Positions 1 to 7,945 of a DNA stretch of 32,099 nt are shown piece by piece. The stretch's first letter is position 1. The number at the start of each line of letters is the position of its first letter. Location: positions 1 to 32,099 of the forward strand of contig NZ_NWUX01000036.1 in assembly GCF_002374315.1 (NCBI RefSeq), read 5' to 3'. Source of the stretch: Vreelandella nigrificans (GTDB lineage Bacteria > Pseudomonadota > Gammaproteobacteria > Pseudomonadales > Halomonadaceae). The position numbers were made by a program, and so were the translations under genes. Under the pieces are notes generated by a model. That model was not told the DNA's origin and ran no database searches. It worked only from the letters and a program-made list of their open reading frames with translations.

Positions 1-1353
1 GTCGTGGGGGGGATGGGGGGCGGGCGAACTAGCCTGTGGCGCTGCGGCAAAAAATACGCAGTAAACCAAGCGTAGTGAGTAAGCTACGGATAGCGTCGCC
101 CCGGCCAATACCAACAACGGAATAACGCTTCCCAGGCCACCAAATAATTCACTTGCTAGTGCTTTGGTAAGCAGCATCTCTTTGGACAAGAAACCATTGA
201 ATGGTGGGAACCCTGCCATAGCGGCACCAGCCATTAGGGTTAATGTGCCGGTAATAGGCATGAGCGACCATAATCCCCCCAGTCGTCGTATGTCTCGGGT
301 ACCCGTTTCATGGTCAATGATGCCAGCACTCATAAACAGAGTCGCTTTGAACAGGGCGTGGTTAAGAATGTGGAACAAGGCCGCAACAATAGCTAGGGGA
401 GTATCTAAGCCAAGCAGTAGTACCACCAACCCCAGATGGCTAACTGTTGAAAAGGCTAAAATACCTTTTAAATCACGTTCTAATAAGGCAAACCAGGCTC
501 CGTAAACGAGAGTTGCCAGGCCCACTAGTGTTAGACTGACCGCCCACAGGGATGTGTCACCTAACGCTGGGTGCAATCGAGCGAGTAGAAAAATACCCGC
601 TTTTACCATGGTGGCAGAGTGCAAGTAGGCCGATACGGGGGTCGGTGCCGCCATAGCGTGGGGCAACCAAAAGTGAAAAGGGAATTGGGCCGACTTCGTA
701 AAGGCAGCCAGTAACACCAATATCATGATGACCGGATAAGTTGATGCCTGACGCAGCTGATCGCCCGCGGCTAGCACGTCAGGCAGTGCGAAACTGCCGA
801 CTTCGTGACCAATTAGCAGAATGCCTGCAAGCAGTGCTAAGCCACCGGCGCCGGTGACGGTTAGCGCCATGCGCGCCCCGCGTCGTGCGTCGCTGCGATG
901 CCCCCAAAAACCAATCAGCAAAAAGGAGGCAATGCTAGTGAGTTCCCAAAATAGCCACAGCAGCAGTAAATTGTCGGCCATGACGATGCCAAGCATGGCA
1001 GTCATGAACAGCATCATGTAGGAAAAAAAGCGAGCATCATTCTCGCTGCTGGCCAGATAATAGCCTGCGTAAATAATAATCAGGCTTCCGATTCCCAGGA
1101 TGAGCAGCGCGAACAGTAGGGTTAGGCCGTCAACTCTTAAGGCCAAGTCTAGCCCTAGTAACGGTATCCAGTTCAACTGCTGTGATACAGTGCCGCCGCT
1201 AAGCAGTGTGGGTAGGTGGCTTAGTAGTAGGGCGAGGGCAGTAACAGGAACAGCCGTCGTTGCGATAGTGCAGATTAGGCGCCCGCGGGAGGCAGTGAGT
1301 AAAGGCACTAAGGTGCCAACCAGGGTTAACAGTGGTATCCATAGCAGCGGCAT
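1..1353 (-). CDS. MrpA-type Na+/H+ antiporter subunit (N-terminal part; runs off window edge)
   Basis: The minus strand reads open from ATG at 1353 to the window edge, giving 451 residues without a stop. It is a polytopic membrane protein of the NuoL/MrpA family. It carries FWELTSIASFLLIGF, AQFPFHFWLPHAMAAPTPVS, the SATMVKAG segment and FKATLFMSAGIIDHETG, which include the conserved Glu and Lys residues of the proton-conducting half-channels. An in-frame TAA lies just upstream and no other ATG, GTG or TTG intervenes, so the start is well fixed although the Shine-Dalgarno is weak. It stands divergently 374 bp from a complete mrp operon, so it is probably the first gene of a second Mrp-like locus. 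The C-terminal half that would separate a full MrpA from a shorter HyfB/NuoL-like protein is outside the window. Confidence 0.85.
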   Translation of the reverse strand, partial: MPLLWIPLLTLVGTLVPLLTASRGRLICTIATTAVPVTALALLLSHLPTLLSGGTVSQQLNWIPLLGLDLALRVDGLTLLFALLILGIGSLIIIYAGYYLASSENDARFFSYMMLFMTAMLGIVMADNLLLLWLFWELTSIASFLLIGFWGHRSDARRGARMALTVTGAGGLALLAGILLIGHEVGSFALPDVLAAGDQLRQASTYPVIMILVLLAAFTKSAQFPFHFWLPHAMAAPTPVSAYLHSATMVKAGIFLLARLHPALGDTSLWAVSLTLVGLATLVYGAWFALLERDLKGILAFSTVSHLGLVVLLLGLDTPLAIVAALFHILNHALFKATLFMSAGIIDHETGTRDIRRLGGLWSLMPITGTLTLMAGAAMAGFPPFNGFLSKEMLLTKALASELFGGLGSVIPLLVLAGATLSVAYSLRLVYCVFFAAAPQASSPAPHPPHD

Positions 1354-1563
1354 TGCTAGCGTTCCACACTCTGGGCGGCAGCGGGAGGCTATTTAAAATA
1401 GTCTGCGCTGCTGATAAGGGATTAGGGGTTAGTGATAGCCAAAAAGGCGCGTTAAGATACATGGCTGGTAAGCCGCCGGTGCCTGATATAAGGTTTACGG
1501 CTTGAAGAATTCTGTTATCTAACACGGTCTTGTCTGCTAACGACGCCAAGTCTACAGAGGCTG

Positions 1564-1592
1564 CCGCCTAGGCGGTAGGCGACTAACGCCTA
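1564..1592. promoter_or_regulatory. Pair of adjacent inverted repeats upstream of mrpA
   Basis: CCGCCTAGGCGG (1564-1575) is a perfect 12-bp palindrome. It is followed without a gap by TAGGCG-ACTAA-CGCCTA (1576-1592), a 6-bp stem with a 5-nt loop. The two share the GGCGG/TAGGC core, so alternative pairings are possible. The position between divergent antiporter genes fits an operator, but no family assignment is possible from sequence alone. Confidence 0.35.
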
Positions 1593-1632
1593 ACGCACTT
1601 TAGTGTTATATCGATCCTGGAGGTGCACTCCA

Positions 1633-1656
1633 ATGGCTTTCAGCAGCGTTAGATAA
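1633..1656 (+). CDS. Possible seven-codon leader ORF upstream of mrpA
   Basis: ATG at 1633 is followed by six sense codons and TAA (MAFSSVR). A strong Shine-Dalgarno, GGAGGTG at 1619-1625, lies seven bases upstream. The Shine-Dalgarno falls inside a 5-bp stem hairpin (1618-1632). The reading frame ends 71 bp before mrpA. It could be a translated leader or a chance match; its short length gives little statistical support. Confidence 0.2.
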   Translation: MAFSSVR

Positions 1657-1727
1657 TAGTACGAAGGTATCATGCCGCATGGTTTTCCATACGGGAAAGC
1701 AGTTTGTTACTCAGGAGATTTCGCTAG

Positions 1728-4079
1728 ATGCAACTCGCCGTATTAATGGGATTTGTGCTGGCCGCGTCGTCACCATTGCTTAACCGCTGGTTTGGCCATC
1801 GGGCAAGCACGGTGCTGGCGCTATACCCAGCCATGATGGCTGCTTGGCTAATCAGCCAGGCTCCTTCTGTACTCAATGACGGCCCGTTGCTACTGGAATG
1901 GCAGTGGGTACCCTCGTTAGGCATTAGCCTGACGTTTATGCTTGATGGGCTGTCACTGCTCTTTGGCCTGCTAATAACCGTCATTGGCACCTGTGTGTTG
2001 ATTTACGCAGGGGGCTATTTAAAAGGGCATGTGGATATTGCGCGTTTCCACATAGCGTTGTTGGCCTTCATGGTTTCAATGCTGGGGCTGGTGCTGGCTG
2101 ATGGGCTGCTAACTCTGTTTGTGTTTTGGGAGCTCACCAGTATTACTTCCTACCTGCTGATCGGCTTTAACCATACCGATATCGAAGCACGTAAATCCGC
2201 CCGTCAGGGACTGTTTGTTACGGTAGCGGGCGGGCTTGCGCTTATGGCCGGTTTAGTGCTGCTTGGTGTAGCTAGTGGCAGTTGGTCACTTGCAGAGATT
2301 GGCCAGATGGAGAGTGATCTACGCGAGCATGCTCTCTATACACCGATGTTGATTTGCTTACTGCTCGGCGCATTTACTAAGTCAGCCCAATTTCCATTTC
2401 ATTTCTGGTTGCCCAACGCCATGGCAGCCCCCACCCCGGTTTCGGCTTATCTACACTCTGCCACCATGGTTAAAGCAGGCATCTACCTGTTGGCACGCTT
2501 GCAGCCCGAGTTAGGCGGTACGGCGTTATGGGTGGGGATTCTCTCTGTTGTTGGCGCAACCACTATGTTAACGGGCGCTTTTTTAGCGATCCAACATACC
2601 AATATCAAGAAATTATTGGCTTACTCGACCATTATGGCGTTGGGCACCTTAACCATGCTGGTGGGGATTGGCACTGACTATGCAATGACTGCCTTTGTCA
2701 CTTTCTTGCTTGGCCACTCCATGTATAAAGGTGCGCTCTTTATGGTGGCCGGTATTTTGGATCATGAGACAGGCACCAAAGATGTAACGGCTATGGGTGG
2801 GTTACGCCAGCAGATGCCGATAACCGCGGCCATTGCCCTGATAGCGGCGCTTTCACTGGCTGGCGTGCCGCCGCTCTTTGGGTTTATCGGTAAAGAGTTG
2901 ATGCTTGAGGCTGTGTTCGGTGCTGATGGCTTCAGAGCCTTATTGATACTGTTTGCGTTTGTATCTGCCATCCTGACGATTGCGGTAGCAGCAATTATTG
3001 CTCTTAGGCCATTTTATGGTCACCGCCATGAAACGCCAAAGACTCCCCATGAGGCGCCCGTTAGCATGTTGTTAGGGCCAGGCTTACTGGTGGTTGGCTC
3101 TCTATCTTTGGGTCTGTTCCCTGCGATGCTGGGGGGGGATGCACTATTAACCGCCGCTGCCACAGCAGTGTCTGGGCAGCCGCTTGCGGTTTCACTCTCG
3201 CTTTGGCATGGCATTAATGCCGCGTTAATCACGTCGGTGGTGAGCCTTGGGCTGGGCTTTTTACTGTTTAAGCGCTGGGATAGCGTTCGCGCAAAACTTT
3301 CAGTATTGGCACCGGTGATGCGCCATGGGCCTGAGGCTGGTTACGAAAGCTTGATGAATGGGGTTGTACGCTTCTCTGAGTGGCAAACACATTTGCTGCA
3401 AAACGGCTACATGCGCAACTATATTCTCGTTATGCTGTTGGTGCTTATTGCATTAATCAGTAACTCAATCCTACTTCGTCATTCGCCTCAGATAGCGTTT
3501 GTATTAGATATTCGCTTTCACGAAATCATTGTCGTGGGCACTATGGTGATGGGGGCACTATTTGCGACGATCTCTCGCTCGCGGCTAGGTGCGGTGGTTT
3601 CCGTCGGTATTATGGGTTTCTCTATCGCACTGATATTTATCCTCTTTAGCGCTCCTGATCTGGGGATAACTCAGCTGTTAGTGGAGACGCTTACCGTTAT
3701 CCTGTTGGTGTTGGTGCTCTTCCGTTTACCTCGTTTCTCTAGCCTTTCAACCAGTCTTGAGCGCATTCGTGATGGCGTCGTAGCGGCCATGATGGGGGTG
3801 CTGGTTTTCCTATTAATCATGACAGCATGGAGTATTGATCAGTTTGAAACTATTTCAGCTTACATGGTGGAAAACAGCGCACCGCTCGCACACGGCCGCA
3901 ACATCGTAAATGTCATTCTGGTGGATTACCGTGCGCTTGATACGCTGGGTGAAATGTTTGTACTCGCCCTGGCAGCCATTGGGGTAATCGCCATGCTGAA
4001 ACTACGCCATGACAATGGCGGTGACAGCAAGGCCAATGATGGCGAAAAAAATAGTATTAAGGAGCCGTACGATGGTTAA
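1728..4079 (+). CDS. mrpA: Mrp Na+/H+ antiporter subunit A
   Basis: A 783-residue polytopic inner-membrane protein, the large NuoL-like subunit of the multisubunit Mrp antiporter, which exchanges cytoplasmic Na+ for external H+. FWELTS places the key glutamate at E135. The AFTKSAQFPFHFWLPNAMAA stretch supplies K218, and K249 lies in SATMVKAG. The C-terminal third has the DUF4040-type segment (FSAPDLGITQLLVETL, about residue 640) and an MbhE-like end (VDYRALDTLGEMFVLALAA), so it is a full-length A subunit carrying both C-terminal domains. ATG at 1728 has AGGAG at 1713-1717. The stop overlaps the mrpB start by 8 bp. The seven following genes are co-directional and mostly overlap, which shows a single operon. 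Expected roles are salt and alkali tolerance. Confidence 0.95.
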   Translation: MQLAVLMGFVLAASSPLLNRWFGHRASTVLALYPAMMAAWLISQAPSVLNDGPLLLEWQWVPSLGISLTFMLDGLSLLFGLLITVIGTCVLIYAGGYLKGHVDIARFHIALLAFMVSMLGLVLADGLLTLFVFWELTSITSYLLIGFNHTDIEARKSARQGLFVTVAGGLALMAGLVLLGVASGSWSLAEIGQMESDLREHALYTPMLICLLLGAFTKSAQFPFHFWLPNAMAAPTPVSAYLHSATMVKAGIYLLARLQPELGGTALWVGILSVVGATTMLTGAFLAIQHTNIKKLLAYSTIMALGTLTMLVGIGTDYAMTAFVTFLLGHSMYKGALFMVAGILDHETGTKDVTAMGGLRQQMPITAAIALIAALSLAGVPPLFGFIGKELMLEAVFGADGFRALLILFAFVSAILTIAVAAIIALRPFYGHRHETPKTPHEAPVSMLLGPGLLVVGSLSLGLFPAMLGGDALLTAAATAVSGQPLAVSLSLWHGINAALITSVVSLGLGFLLFKRWDSVRAKLSVLAPVMRHGPEAGYESLMNGVVRFSEWQTHLLQNGYMRNYILVMLLVLIALISNSILLRHSPQIAFVLDIRFHEIIVVGTMVMGALFATISRSRLGAVVSVGIMGFSIALIFILFSAPDLGITQLLVETLTVILLVLVLFRLPRFSSLSTSLERIRDGVVAAMMGVLVFLLIMTAWSIDQFETISAYMVENSAPLAHGRNIVNVILVDYRALDTLGEMFVLALAAIGVIAMLKLRHDNGGDSKANDGEKNSIKEPYDG

Positions 4080-4503
4080 GTCAGGCACCATTATTCTCAA
4101 TACGGCAGCACGCTTTTTAATGCCGTTGCAGTTAATGTTTTCGGTCTTTTTATTGCTGCGTGGGCACGATGAGCCAGGTGGAGGCTTTATTGCAGGGCTA
4201 GTGGCCGCAGGCGCGTTCACGCTCTATCTGTTTGCATTTGGTGTAAGCGCCACTAAGGAAGTTCTTCGCATGTTGGACCCCCGCGACTTAATTGGTGTGG
4301 GGTTGCTGCTTGGCATGGTATCGGTCGTGCCTGCGTGGTTTATGGGGCAGCCATTTCTAACCGCTCAGTGGTGGACAATTCCCGTTATTGACTTTAAAGC
4401 CTCTACCCCACTTATCTTTGATGTGGGTGTGTACCTAGCAGTACTTGGTTCGGTAATGGGTATGGTCATGGCCTTGATGGAGGTGGATAAGGATGAACCT
4501 TAA
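4072..4503 (+). CDS. mrpB: Mrp Na+/H+ antiporter subunit B
   Basis: A 143-residue membrane protein with the MnhB-family signature: ARFLMPLQLMFSVFLLLRGH followed by DEPGGGFIAGL near residues 25-45. ATG at 4072 was chosen over the upstream in-frame ATG at 4009 because AAGGAG lies at 4059-4064 and because the MVKSGTIIL start matches the usual length of the family. The longer frame would reach 63 bases further into mrpA. The start overlaps the mrpA stop by 8 bp, which suggests translational coupling. It forms part of the hetero-oligomeric antiporter with A and C to G. Four membrane segments are visible. Confidence 0.93.
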   Translation: MVKSGTIILNTAARFLMPLQLMFSVFLLLRGHDEPGGGFIAGLVAAGAFTLYLFAFGVSATKEVLRMLDPRDLIGVGLLLGMVSVVPAWFMGQPFLTAQWWTIPVIDFKASTPLIFDVGVYLAVLGSVMGMVMALMEVDKDEP

Positions 4504-4521
4504 GTTAACAGGAGGCCAAGT

Positions 4522-4869
4522 ATGGAACCGCTAATGGCATTGGCGATTGGGCTACTGTATGCCGCCGCCATTTTTATGATGCTTCGTCGCTCAATTGTAA
4601 AGTTGGTGATTGGCTTATTGTTACTCTCTAACGCGGCCAATTTGCTTATTTTTACAACTGCAGGAATGACTCGGGGTGCGCCACCCTTAATACCTGAGGG
4701 CATGCTGCAGCCAGTGGGGGAGGTGGCTGACCCGCTGCCCCAGGCTGTTGTACTGACAGCAATCGTTATCGCCTTTGGGGTGCTCGCTTTTGCTGTGGTG
4801 TTGATTCGCCGCGCTTATGAAATTGTTAAGGCAGATGATTTGGACAAGATGAAGGATACTGACACGTGA
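4522..4869 (+). CDS. mrpC: Mrp Na+/H+ antiporter subunit C
   Basis: A 115-residue NuoK-like subunit with three hydrophobic segments. It has the family features LVIGLLLLSNAANLLIF and DPLPQAVVLTAIVIAFG, the second being the characteristic MnhC loop and helix. AGGAGG sits just upstream of ATG at 4522. The stop TGA overlaps the GTG start of mrpD in a GTGA arrangement. In Mrp complexes C sits between the A and D subunits, as NuoK does in complex I. Confidence 0.95.
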   Translation: MEPLMALAIGLLYAAAIFMMLRRSIVKLVIGLLLLSNAANLLIFTTAGMTRGAPPLIPEGMLQPVGEVADPLPQAVVLTAIVIAFGVLAFAVVLIRRAYEIVKADDLDKMKDTDT

Positions 4870-6464
4870 GGCCTGAAGTTGCACTTCCCGTTCTGTTGCC
4901 ACTGCTGTCTGGAGCAATTTCACTGCTTTTTTGGCGCTCACGCCCCATGCAGCGCTTTATTGCAGTGGCTGGCAACGTAGCGCTTCTGCTGGTTAGCTTA
5001 TGGCTATTTTTCGCGGTGCTCTCTGACGGCTACGTCACCATGCAAATGGGTAGTTGGCCTGCGCCTTTTGGCATCACGCTGATTGCAGATATGCTTAGCG
5101 CAGTCATGATACTGATGACCGGCATTATTGGCCTGGCGATGGGGATTTATTCGCTGGCTTCGACCGGTCGCGGACATGAGAAGTTTGGCTACTATCCCCT
5201 GATGCATCTTTTACTAGCAGGGGTGGCAGGCGCATTCTTAACAGGTGATATTTTTAACCTCTACGTTTGGTTTGAAGTGATGCTTGTTGCCTCGTTTGCG
5301 CTGCTGATTTTGGGTGGCGAACGGGCACAGATGGAAGGCGCCATTAAGTACGTGACCCTAAACCTTTTGGCATCGGTTATTTTTCTAACCGCCATCGGTT
5401 TGCTATACGGCACGGTAGGCACGCTCAATATGGCTGATATTGCGCTGCGCCTGAACGAAGCTGAGCATAGCGGCATGGTAGAAGTGCTGGCCGTGATGTT
5501 TATGGTGGCTTTTGGTATTAAAGCAGCCGCTTTCCCGCTGTTTTTCTGGTTACCAGCTTCTTATCACACACCGCCAGTAGCAGTGTCGGCTCTATTTGCT
5601 GGTTTGTTAACAAAAGTAGGTGTTTACTCACTGTTCCGTGTGTTTACGCTGATGTTTGATCAAACCATGGGTTACCTTCAAGACATTATGCTCTGGGGGG
5701 CTGTGCTCACCATGGTCACAGGGGTGCTAGGTGCCGCCGCGCAGTATGAATTTAGGCGCATCCTCTCTTTTCACATTGTTAGCCAGATCGGCTACATGAT
5801 CCTTGGGCTTGCGCTTTACACTCCGTTGGCTATTGCCGGTGGTGTGTTTGCCATCGTGCATAACATTGTCGTGAAGACGAACCTATTCTTGATTAGCGGT
5901 ATTACACACCGCCTGCAGGGAACCTATCAGCTTAAAAAGATGGGTGGGCTATATCGTGAGCGTCCCTGGTTGGCCGTTGCTTTCTTTATTTCCGCATTCT
6001 CACTGGCAGGCATTCCTCCACTTTCCGGCTTCTTTGCCAAGTTTGTATTGGTGCGCGCTGGTTTGGAGGCAGAGGCTTATGTAGCGACCGGTATTGCACT
6101 AGCAGTAGGCTTTATGACGCTCTACTCAATGGTGAAAATCTGGAACGAAGTATTTTGGAAGGCACTACCAGAAGATAACCATGTGCCTCCATCGCAAACG
6201 CCGGTAGGCGATGATGGAAGGCTTTTAAAGCCCAGCCTGTGGATGATGTACCTGCCTGTGATAGTGCTAGCTGTAATGTCGTTGCTGATAGGTGTGTTTG
6301 CGGAACCCATTATGCTGGTAATGAACCTTATCGGTGATCAGTTGATGACGCCAACTGACTATATTGAAGCGGTTTTGGGGGCTTCTGCTAGCGCTGAGTC
6401 GGCATTAATAACACCCGGCACTCAGGCGGATTTAGTGGGCGAGAGCATGGAGGAGACACCATGA
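4866..6464 (+). CDS. mrpD: Mrp Na+/H+ antiporter subunit D
   Basis: A 532-residue polytopic NuoN/NuoM-like subunit with a GTG start that overlaps the mrpC stop by 4 bp. The motif NLYVWFEVMLVASFALLIL places the conserved membrane glutamate at E137, the position shown to be essential in Bacillus MrpD. FGIKAAAFPLFFWLPASYHT carries the conserved lysine of the proton channel, followed by PPVAVSALFAGLLTKVGVYS. The C-terminal tail after about residue 480 is hydrophilic and variable. It overlaps mrpE through ATGA. Confidence 0.95.
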   Translation: MRPEVALPVLLPLLSGAISLLFWRSRPMQRFIAVAGNVALLLVSLWLFFAVLSDGYVTMQMGSWPAPFGITLIADMLSAVMILMTGIIGLAMGIYSLASTGRGHEKFGYYPLMHLLLAGVAGAFLTGDIFNLYVWFEVMLVASFALLILGGERAQMEGAIKYVTLNLLASVIFLTAIGLLYGTVGTLNMADIALRLNEAEHSGMVEVLAVMFMVAFGIKAAAFPLFFWLPASYHTPPVAVSALFAGLLTKVGVYSLFRVFTLMFDQTMGYLQDIMLWGAVLTMVTGVLGAAAQYEFRRILSFHIVSQIGYMILGLALYTPLAIAGGVFAIVHNIVVKTNLFLISGITHRLQGTYQLKKMGGLYRERPWLAVAFFISAFSLAGIPPLSGFFAKFVLVRAGLEAEAYVATGIALAVGFMTLYSMVKIWNEVFWKALPEDNHVPPSQTPVGDDGRLLKPSLWMMYLPVIVLAVMSLLIGVFAEPIMLVMNLIGDQLMTPTDYIEAVLGASASAESALITPGTQADLVGESMEETP

Positions 6465-6934
6465 CCGGTGCAATTTGGAACCTTCTGCTAGGCTTGGCCT
6501 GGGTACTGCTGAGCGGTGATTTTTCGGGCCTAAACCTGTTAGTAGGCATGATCTTTGGCTACATTGCGCTAGTACTTATTGAGCCTCAGGTCGCTTCTCT
6601 TAAAGGCTATCCTGTAAGAGTGCCGCGCATTATTGGCTTCTTATGTTTTTTTATCAAAGAACTGATACAAGCCAATCTGCGCGTTGCGTTTGACGTGTTA
6701 ACGCCTCCCTGGCACATGCAGCCCGGCGTCATTGCAATGCCGCTTTCTGCTCGCACTGAGATGGAAATTACCATGGTGGCCAATCTGATCTCGTTAACGC
6801 CAGGAACGCTAAGCCTTGATGTTTCTGATGACCGCAAAGTGCTCTATATCCATGCGATGTTTTTGGATGATGAAGATGAATTACGGCGCAATCTGAAGAA
6901 TATGGAGCGTCGAGCACTGGAGTTATTTCGTTAA
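6461..6934 (+). CDS. mrpE: Mrp Na+/H+ antiporter subunit E
   Basis: A 157-residue MnhE-family protein. Membrane segments lie in the first 70 residues and a soluble C-terminal domain follows, containing NLISLTPGTLSLDVSDD and YIHAMF, the most conserved stretch of the family. The start overlaps the mrpD stop by 4 bp (ATGA) and the stop shares one base with the mrpF start. E is a membrane subunit of the antiporter found in group 1 Mrp systems. Confidence 0.94.
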   Translation: MTGAIWNLLLGLAWVLLSGDFSGLNLLVGMIFGYIALVLIEPQVASLKGYPVRVPRIIGFLCFFIKELIQANLRVAFDVLTPPWHMQPGVIAMPLSARTEMEITMVANLISLTPGTLSLDVSDDRKVLYIHAMFLDDEDELRRNLKNMERRALELFR

Positions 6935-7203
6935 TGGATACCGTTATTTTAATTAGCCAAGTCATTATGGGCTTGGCGCTAGTACTCACGTTTGTACGGG
7001 TTGTGCGAGGCCCTAGCCTTCCAGATCGCGTTGTAGCGCTAGAGCTATTCTCAACAACCGTTGTTGGCTTGGTCGGGGTTTACGCCATTCAATCTGGTGT
7101 GGCGAGCTTTCTTGATGCGGCTATTGTTATTGCCTTAATGGGCTTTCTGGCGGCTATTGGCTTTGCACGATTTTTGGAACGCGGAGGGCCAAGGGATGAT
7201 TGA
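6934..7203 (+). CDS. mrpF: Mrp Na+/H+ antiporter subunit F
   Basis: An 89-residue protein with three predicted membrane helices. The MnhF signature RVVRGPSLPDRVVALEL is clear, followed by FLDAAIVIALMGFLAAIGFA. The ATG shares its first base with the last base of the mrpE stop, so the two are probably translationally coupled. The stop lies 8 bp inside mrpG. Confidence 0.95.
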   Translation: MDTVILISQVIMGLALVLTFVRVVRGPSLPDRVVALELFSTTVVGLVGVYAIQSGVASFLDAAIVIALMGFLAAIGFARFLERGGPRDD

Positions 7204-7600
7204 GTTTATTAAAGGCACGTTGCTGATAGCGGGGTCGCTCTTCATGCTGTTAGCGGCCATCGGCCTGCTACGTTTGCCGGACCTGTTGACCCGTATGCAT
7301 GCCACTACCAAGGCAGCAGCGCTTGGGGTGATTTTAATTATGCTGGCGGCGGCCATGCATTTTGCCGAAGTGGGGGTAGTTGCCCGCTCGTTTGCCATCA
7401 TTGTATTTATTTTGATGACAGCACCGGTAGCAGCTCACGTAATTGGCCGGGCAGCCTACTTTGTTGGCTCACGGCTATGGAGTGGTACAGTTAAGGATGA
7501 GTTGCGCCCTAACTATGACCCGTTAACCCATGAGCTGAAAAGCGGTCTTGAAACCCACGAAAATGCCAAACGGCAACCGCGTAATACGGATCCTAGTTAA
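7196..7600 (+). CDS. mrpG: Mrp Na+/H+ antiporter subunit G
   Basis: A 134-residue MnhG-family membrane protein and the last gene of the antiporter operon. The signature GLLRLPDLLTRMHATTKAA is present, followed by two further helices and a hydrophilic tail. ATG at 7196 was preferred over 7157 because GGAGGG lies just upstream, the MIEFIKGTLLIAG start fits the family, and it overlaps the mrpF stop by only 8 bp. A rho-independent terminator follows 38 bp after the stop. Confidence 0.94.
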   Translation: MIEFIKGTLLIAGSLFMLLAAIGLLRLPDLLTRMHATTKAAALGVILIMLAAAMHFAEVGVVARSFAIIVFILMTAPVAAHVIGRAAYFVGSRLWSGTVKDELRPNYDPLTHELKSGLETHENAKRQPRNTDPS

Positions 7601-7638
7601 CTAACGAGCAAAGTTGTCACAGCAATTTGTCTAGACAC

Positions 7639-7665
7639 AAGCCACCCGATGAGGTGGCTTTTTTT
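7639..7665 (+). terminator. Rho-independent terminator of the mrp operon
   Basis: AAGCCACC (7639-7646) pairs perfectly with GGTGGCTT (7653-7660) across a six-base loop and is followed by a run of T. It lies directly after mrpG and ends the seven-gene operon. Confidence 0.9.
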
Positions 7666-7760
7666 ACGCCTAGAGCTAGTAAGTAGAACAAAATGGTGAT
7701 GATTTTTCATGTGCAATAGTTGTATTGTGTGGATCTTGGTGTCTATGTTTTGAATTAGTA

Positions 7761-7772
7761 TGCGTATACACA
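7761..7772. promoter_or_regulatory. Near-palindrome upstream of the DUF2256/cryptochrome genes
   Basis: TGCGTATACACA is symmetric at 10 of 12 positions and sits 14 bp before the DUF2256 start. It may be an operator for the photolyase-family operon. No -35/-10 pair was convincing nearby, and no known light-responsive regulator site was recognised. Confidence 0.2.
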
Positions 7773-7785
7773 TAAAGATGGGGCC

Positions 7786-7941
7786 ATGCACAGTAAGCAA
7801 AATTTACCGCAAAAAAAGTGCGCCCACTGCCTGCGCCCGTTTACTTGGCGAAAAAAGTGGACGCGCTGTTGGGATGAGGTTCGCTTTTGCAGCGAGCGCT
7901 GCCGGCGAGAGTCTAGGCAGCCCGGCACGCCTAGGAGGTAA
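7786..7941 (+). CDS. DUF2256 small zinc-finger-like protein
   Basis: A 51-residue basic protein starting at ATG 7786. It has the DUF2256 pattern KKCAHCLRPFTWRKKW followed by CWDEVRFCSERCR: two Cys pairs (CxxC and CxxxC) that could bind zinc, around a Trp/Lys-rich core. Its stop lies 4 bp before the cryptochrome start, and its last codons supply the AGGAGG ribosome binding site of that gene, so the two are co-transcribed. DUF2256 genes are commonly found beside photolyase/cryptochrome genes in proteobacteria. The biochemical role is not known. Confidence 0.85.
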   Translation: MHSKQNLPQKKCAHCLRPFTWRKKWTRCWDEVRFCSERCRRESRQPGTPRR

Positions 7942-7945
7942 GAGC

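Larger units (their letters stand above)
1354..1727. other. Divergent intergenic region between two mrpA-type genes
   Basis: This 374-bp gap must hold the promoters of both divergent antiporter loci. No convincing -35/-10 pair could be assigned. It contains a 12-bp perfect palindrome (CCGCCTAGGCGG, 1564-1575), then an inverted repeat TAGGCG-N5-CGCCTA (1576-1592), and a small hairpin TGGAG-N5-CTCCA (1618-1632) that covers a good Shine-Dalgarno in front of a seven-codon reading frame. The cluster of dyad symmetries suggests operator sites or mRNA structure, but no known regulator site was recognised. Confidence 0.5.

Noticed and set aside
1..1353. DabB-type (DAB inorganic-carbon uptake) NuoL-like subunit
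   Set aside because: The channel motifs (AQFPFHFWLPHAMAAPTPVS) are those of MrpA/HyfB proteins rather than DabB, and no DUF2309 partner is visible.
1199..1549. 116-codon minus-strand frame
   Set aside because: It overlaps the MrpA-type gene in another frame and has no family resemblance; the MrpA-type frame starting at 1353 is the real one.
7760..7945. 62-residue N-terminal extension of the cryptochrome
   Set aside because: It overlaps the DUF2256 gene in another frame, has no homology to photolyases, and AGGAGG with ATG at 7946 gives the normal start.
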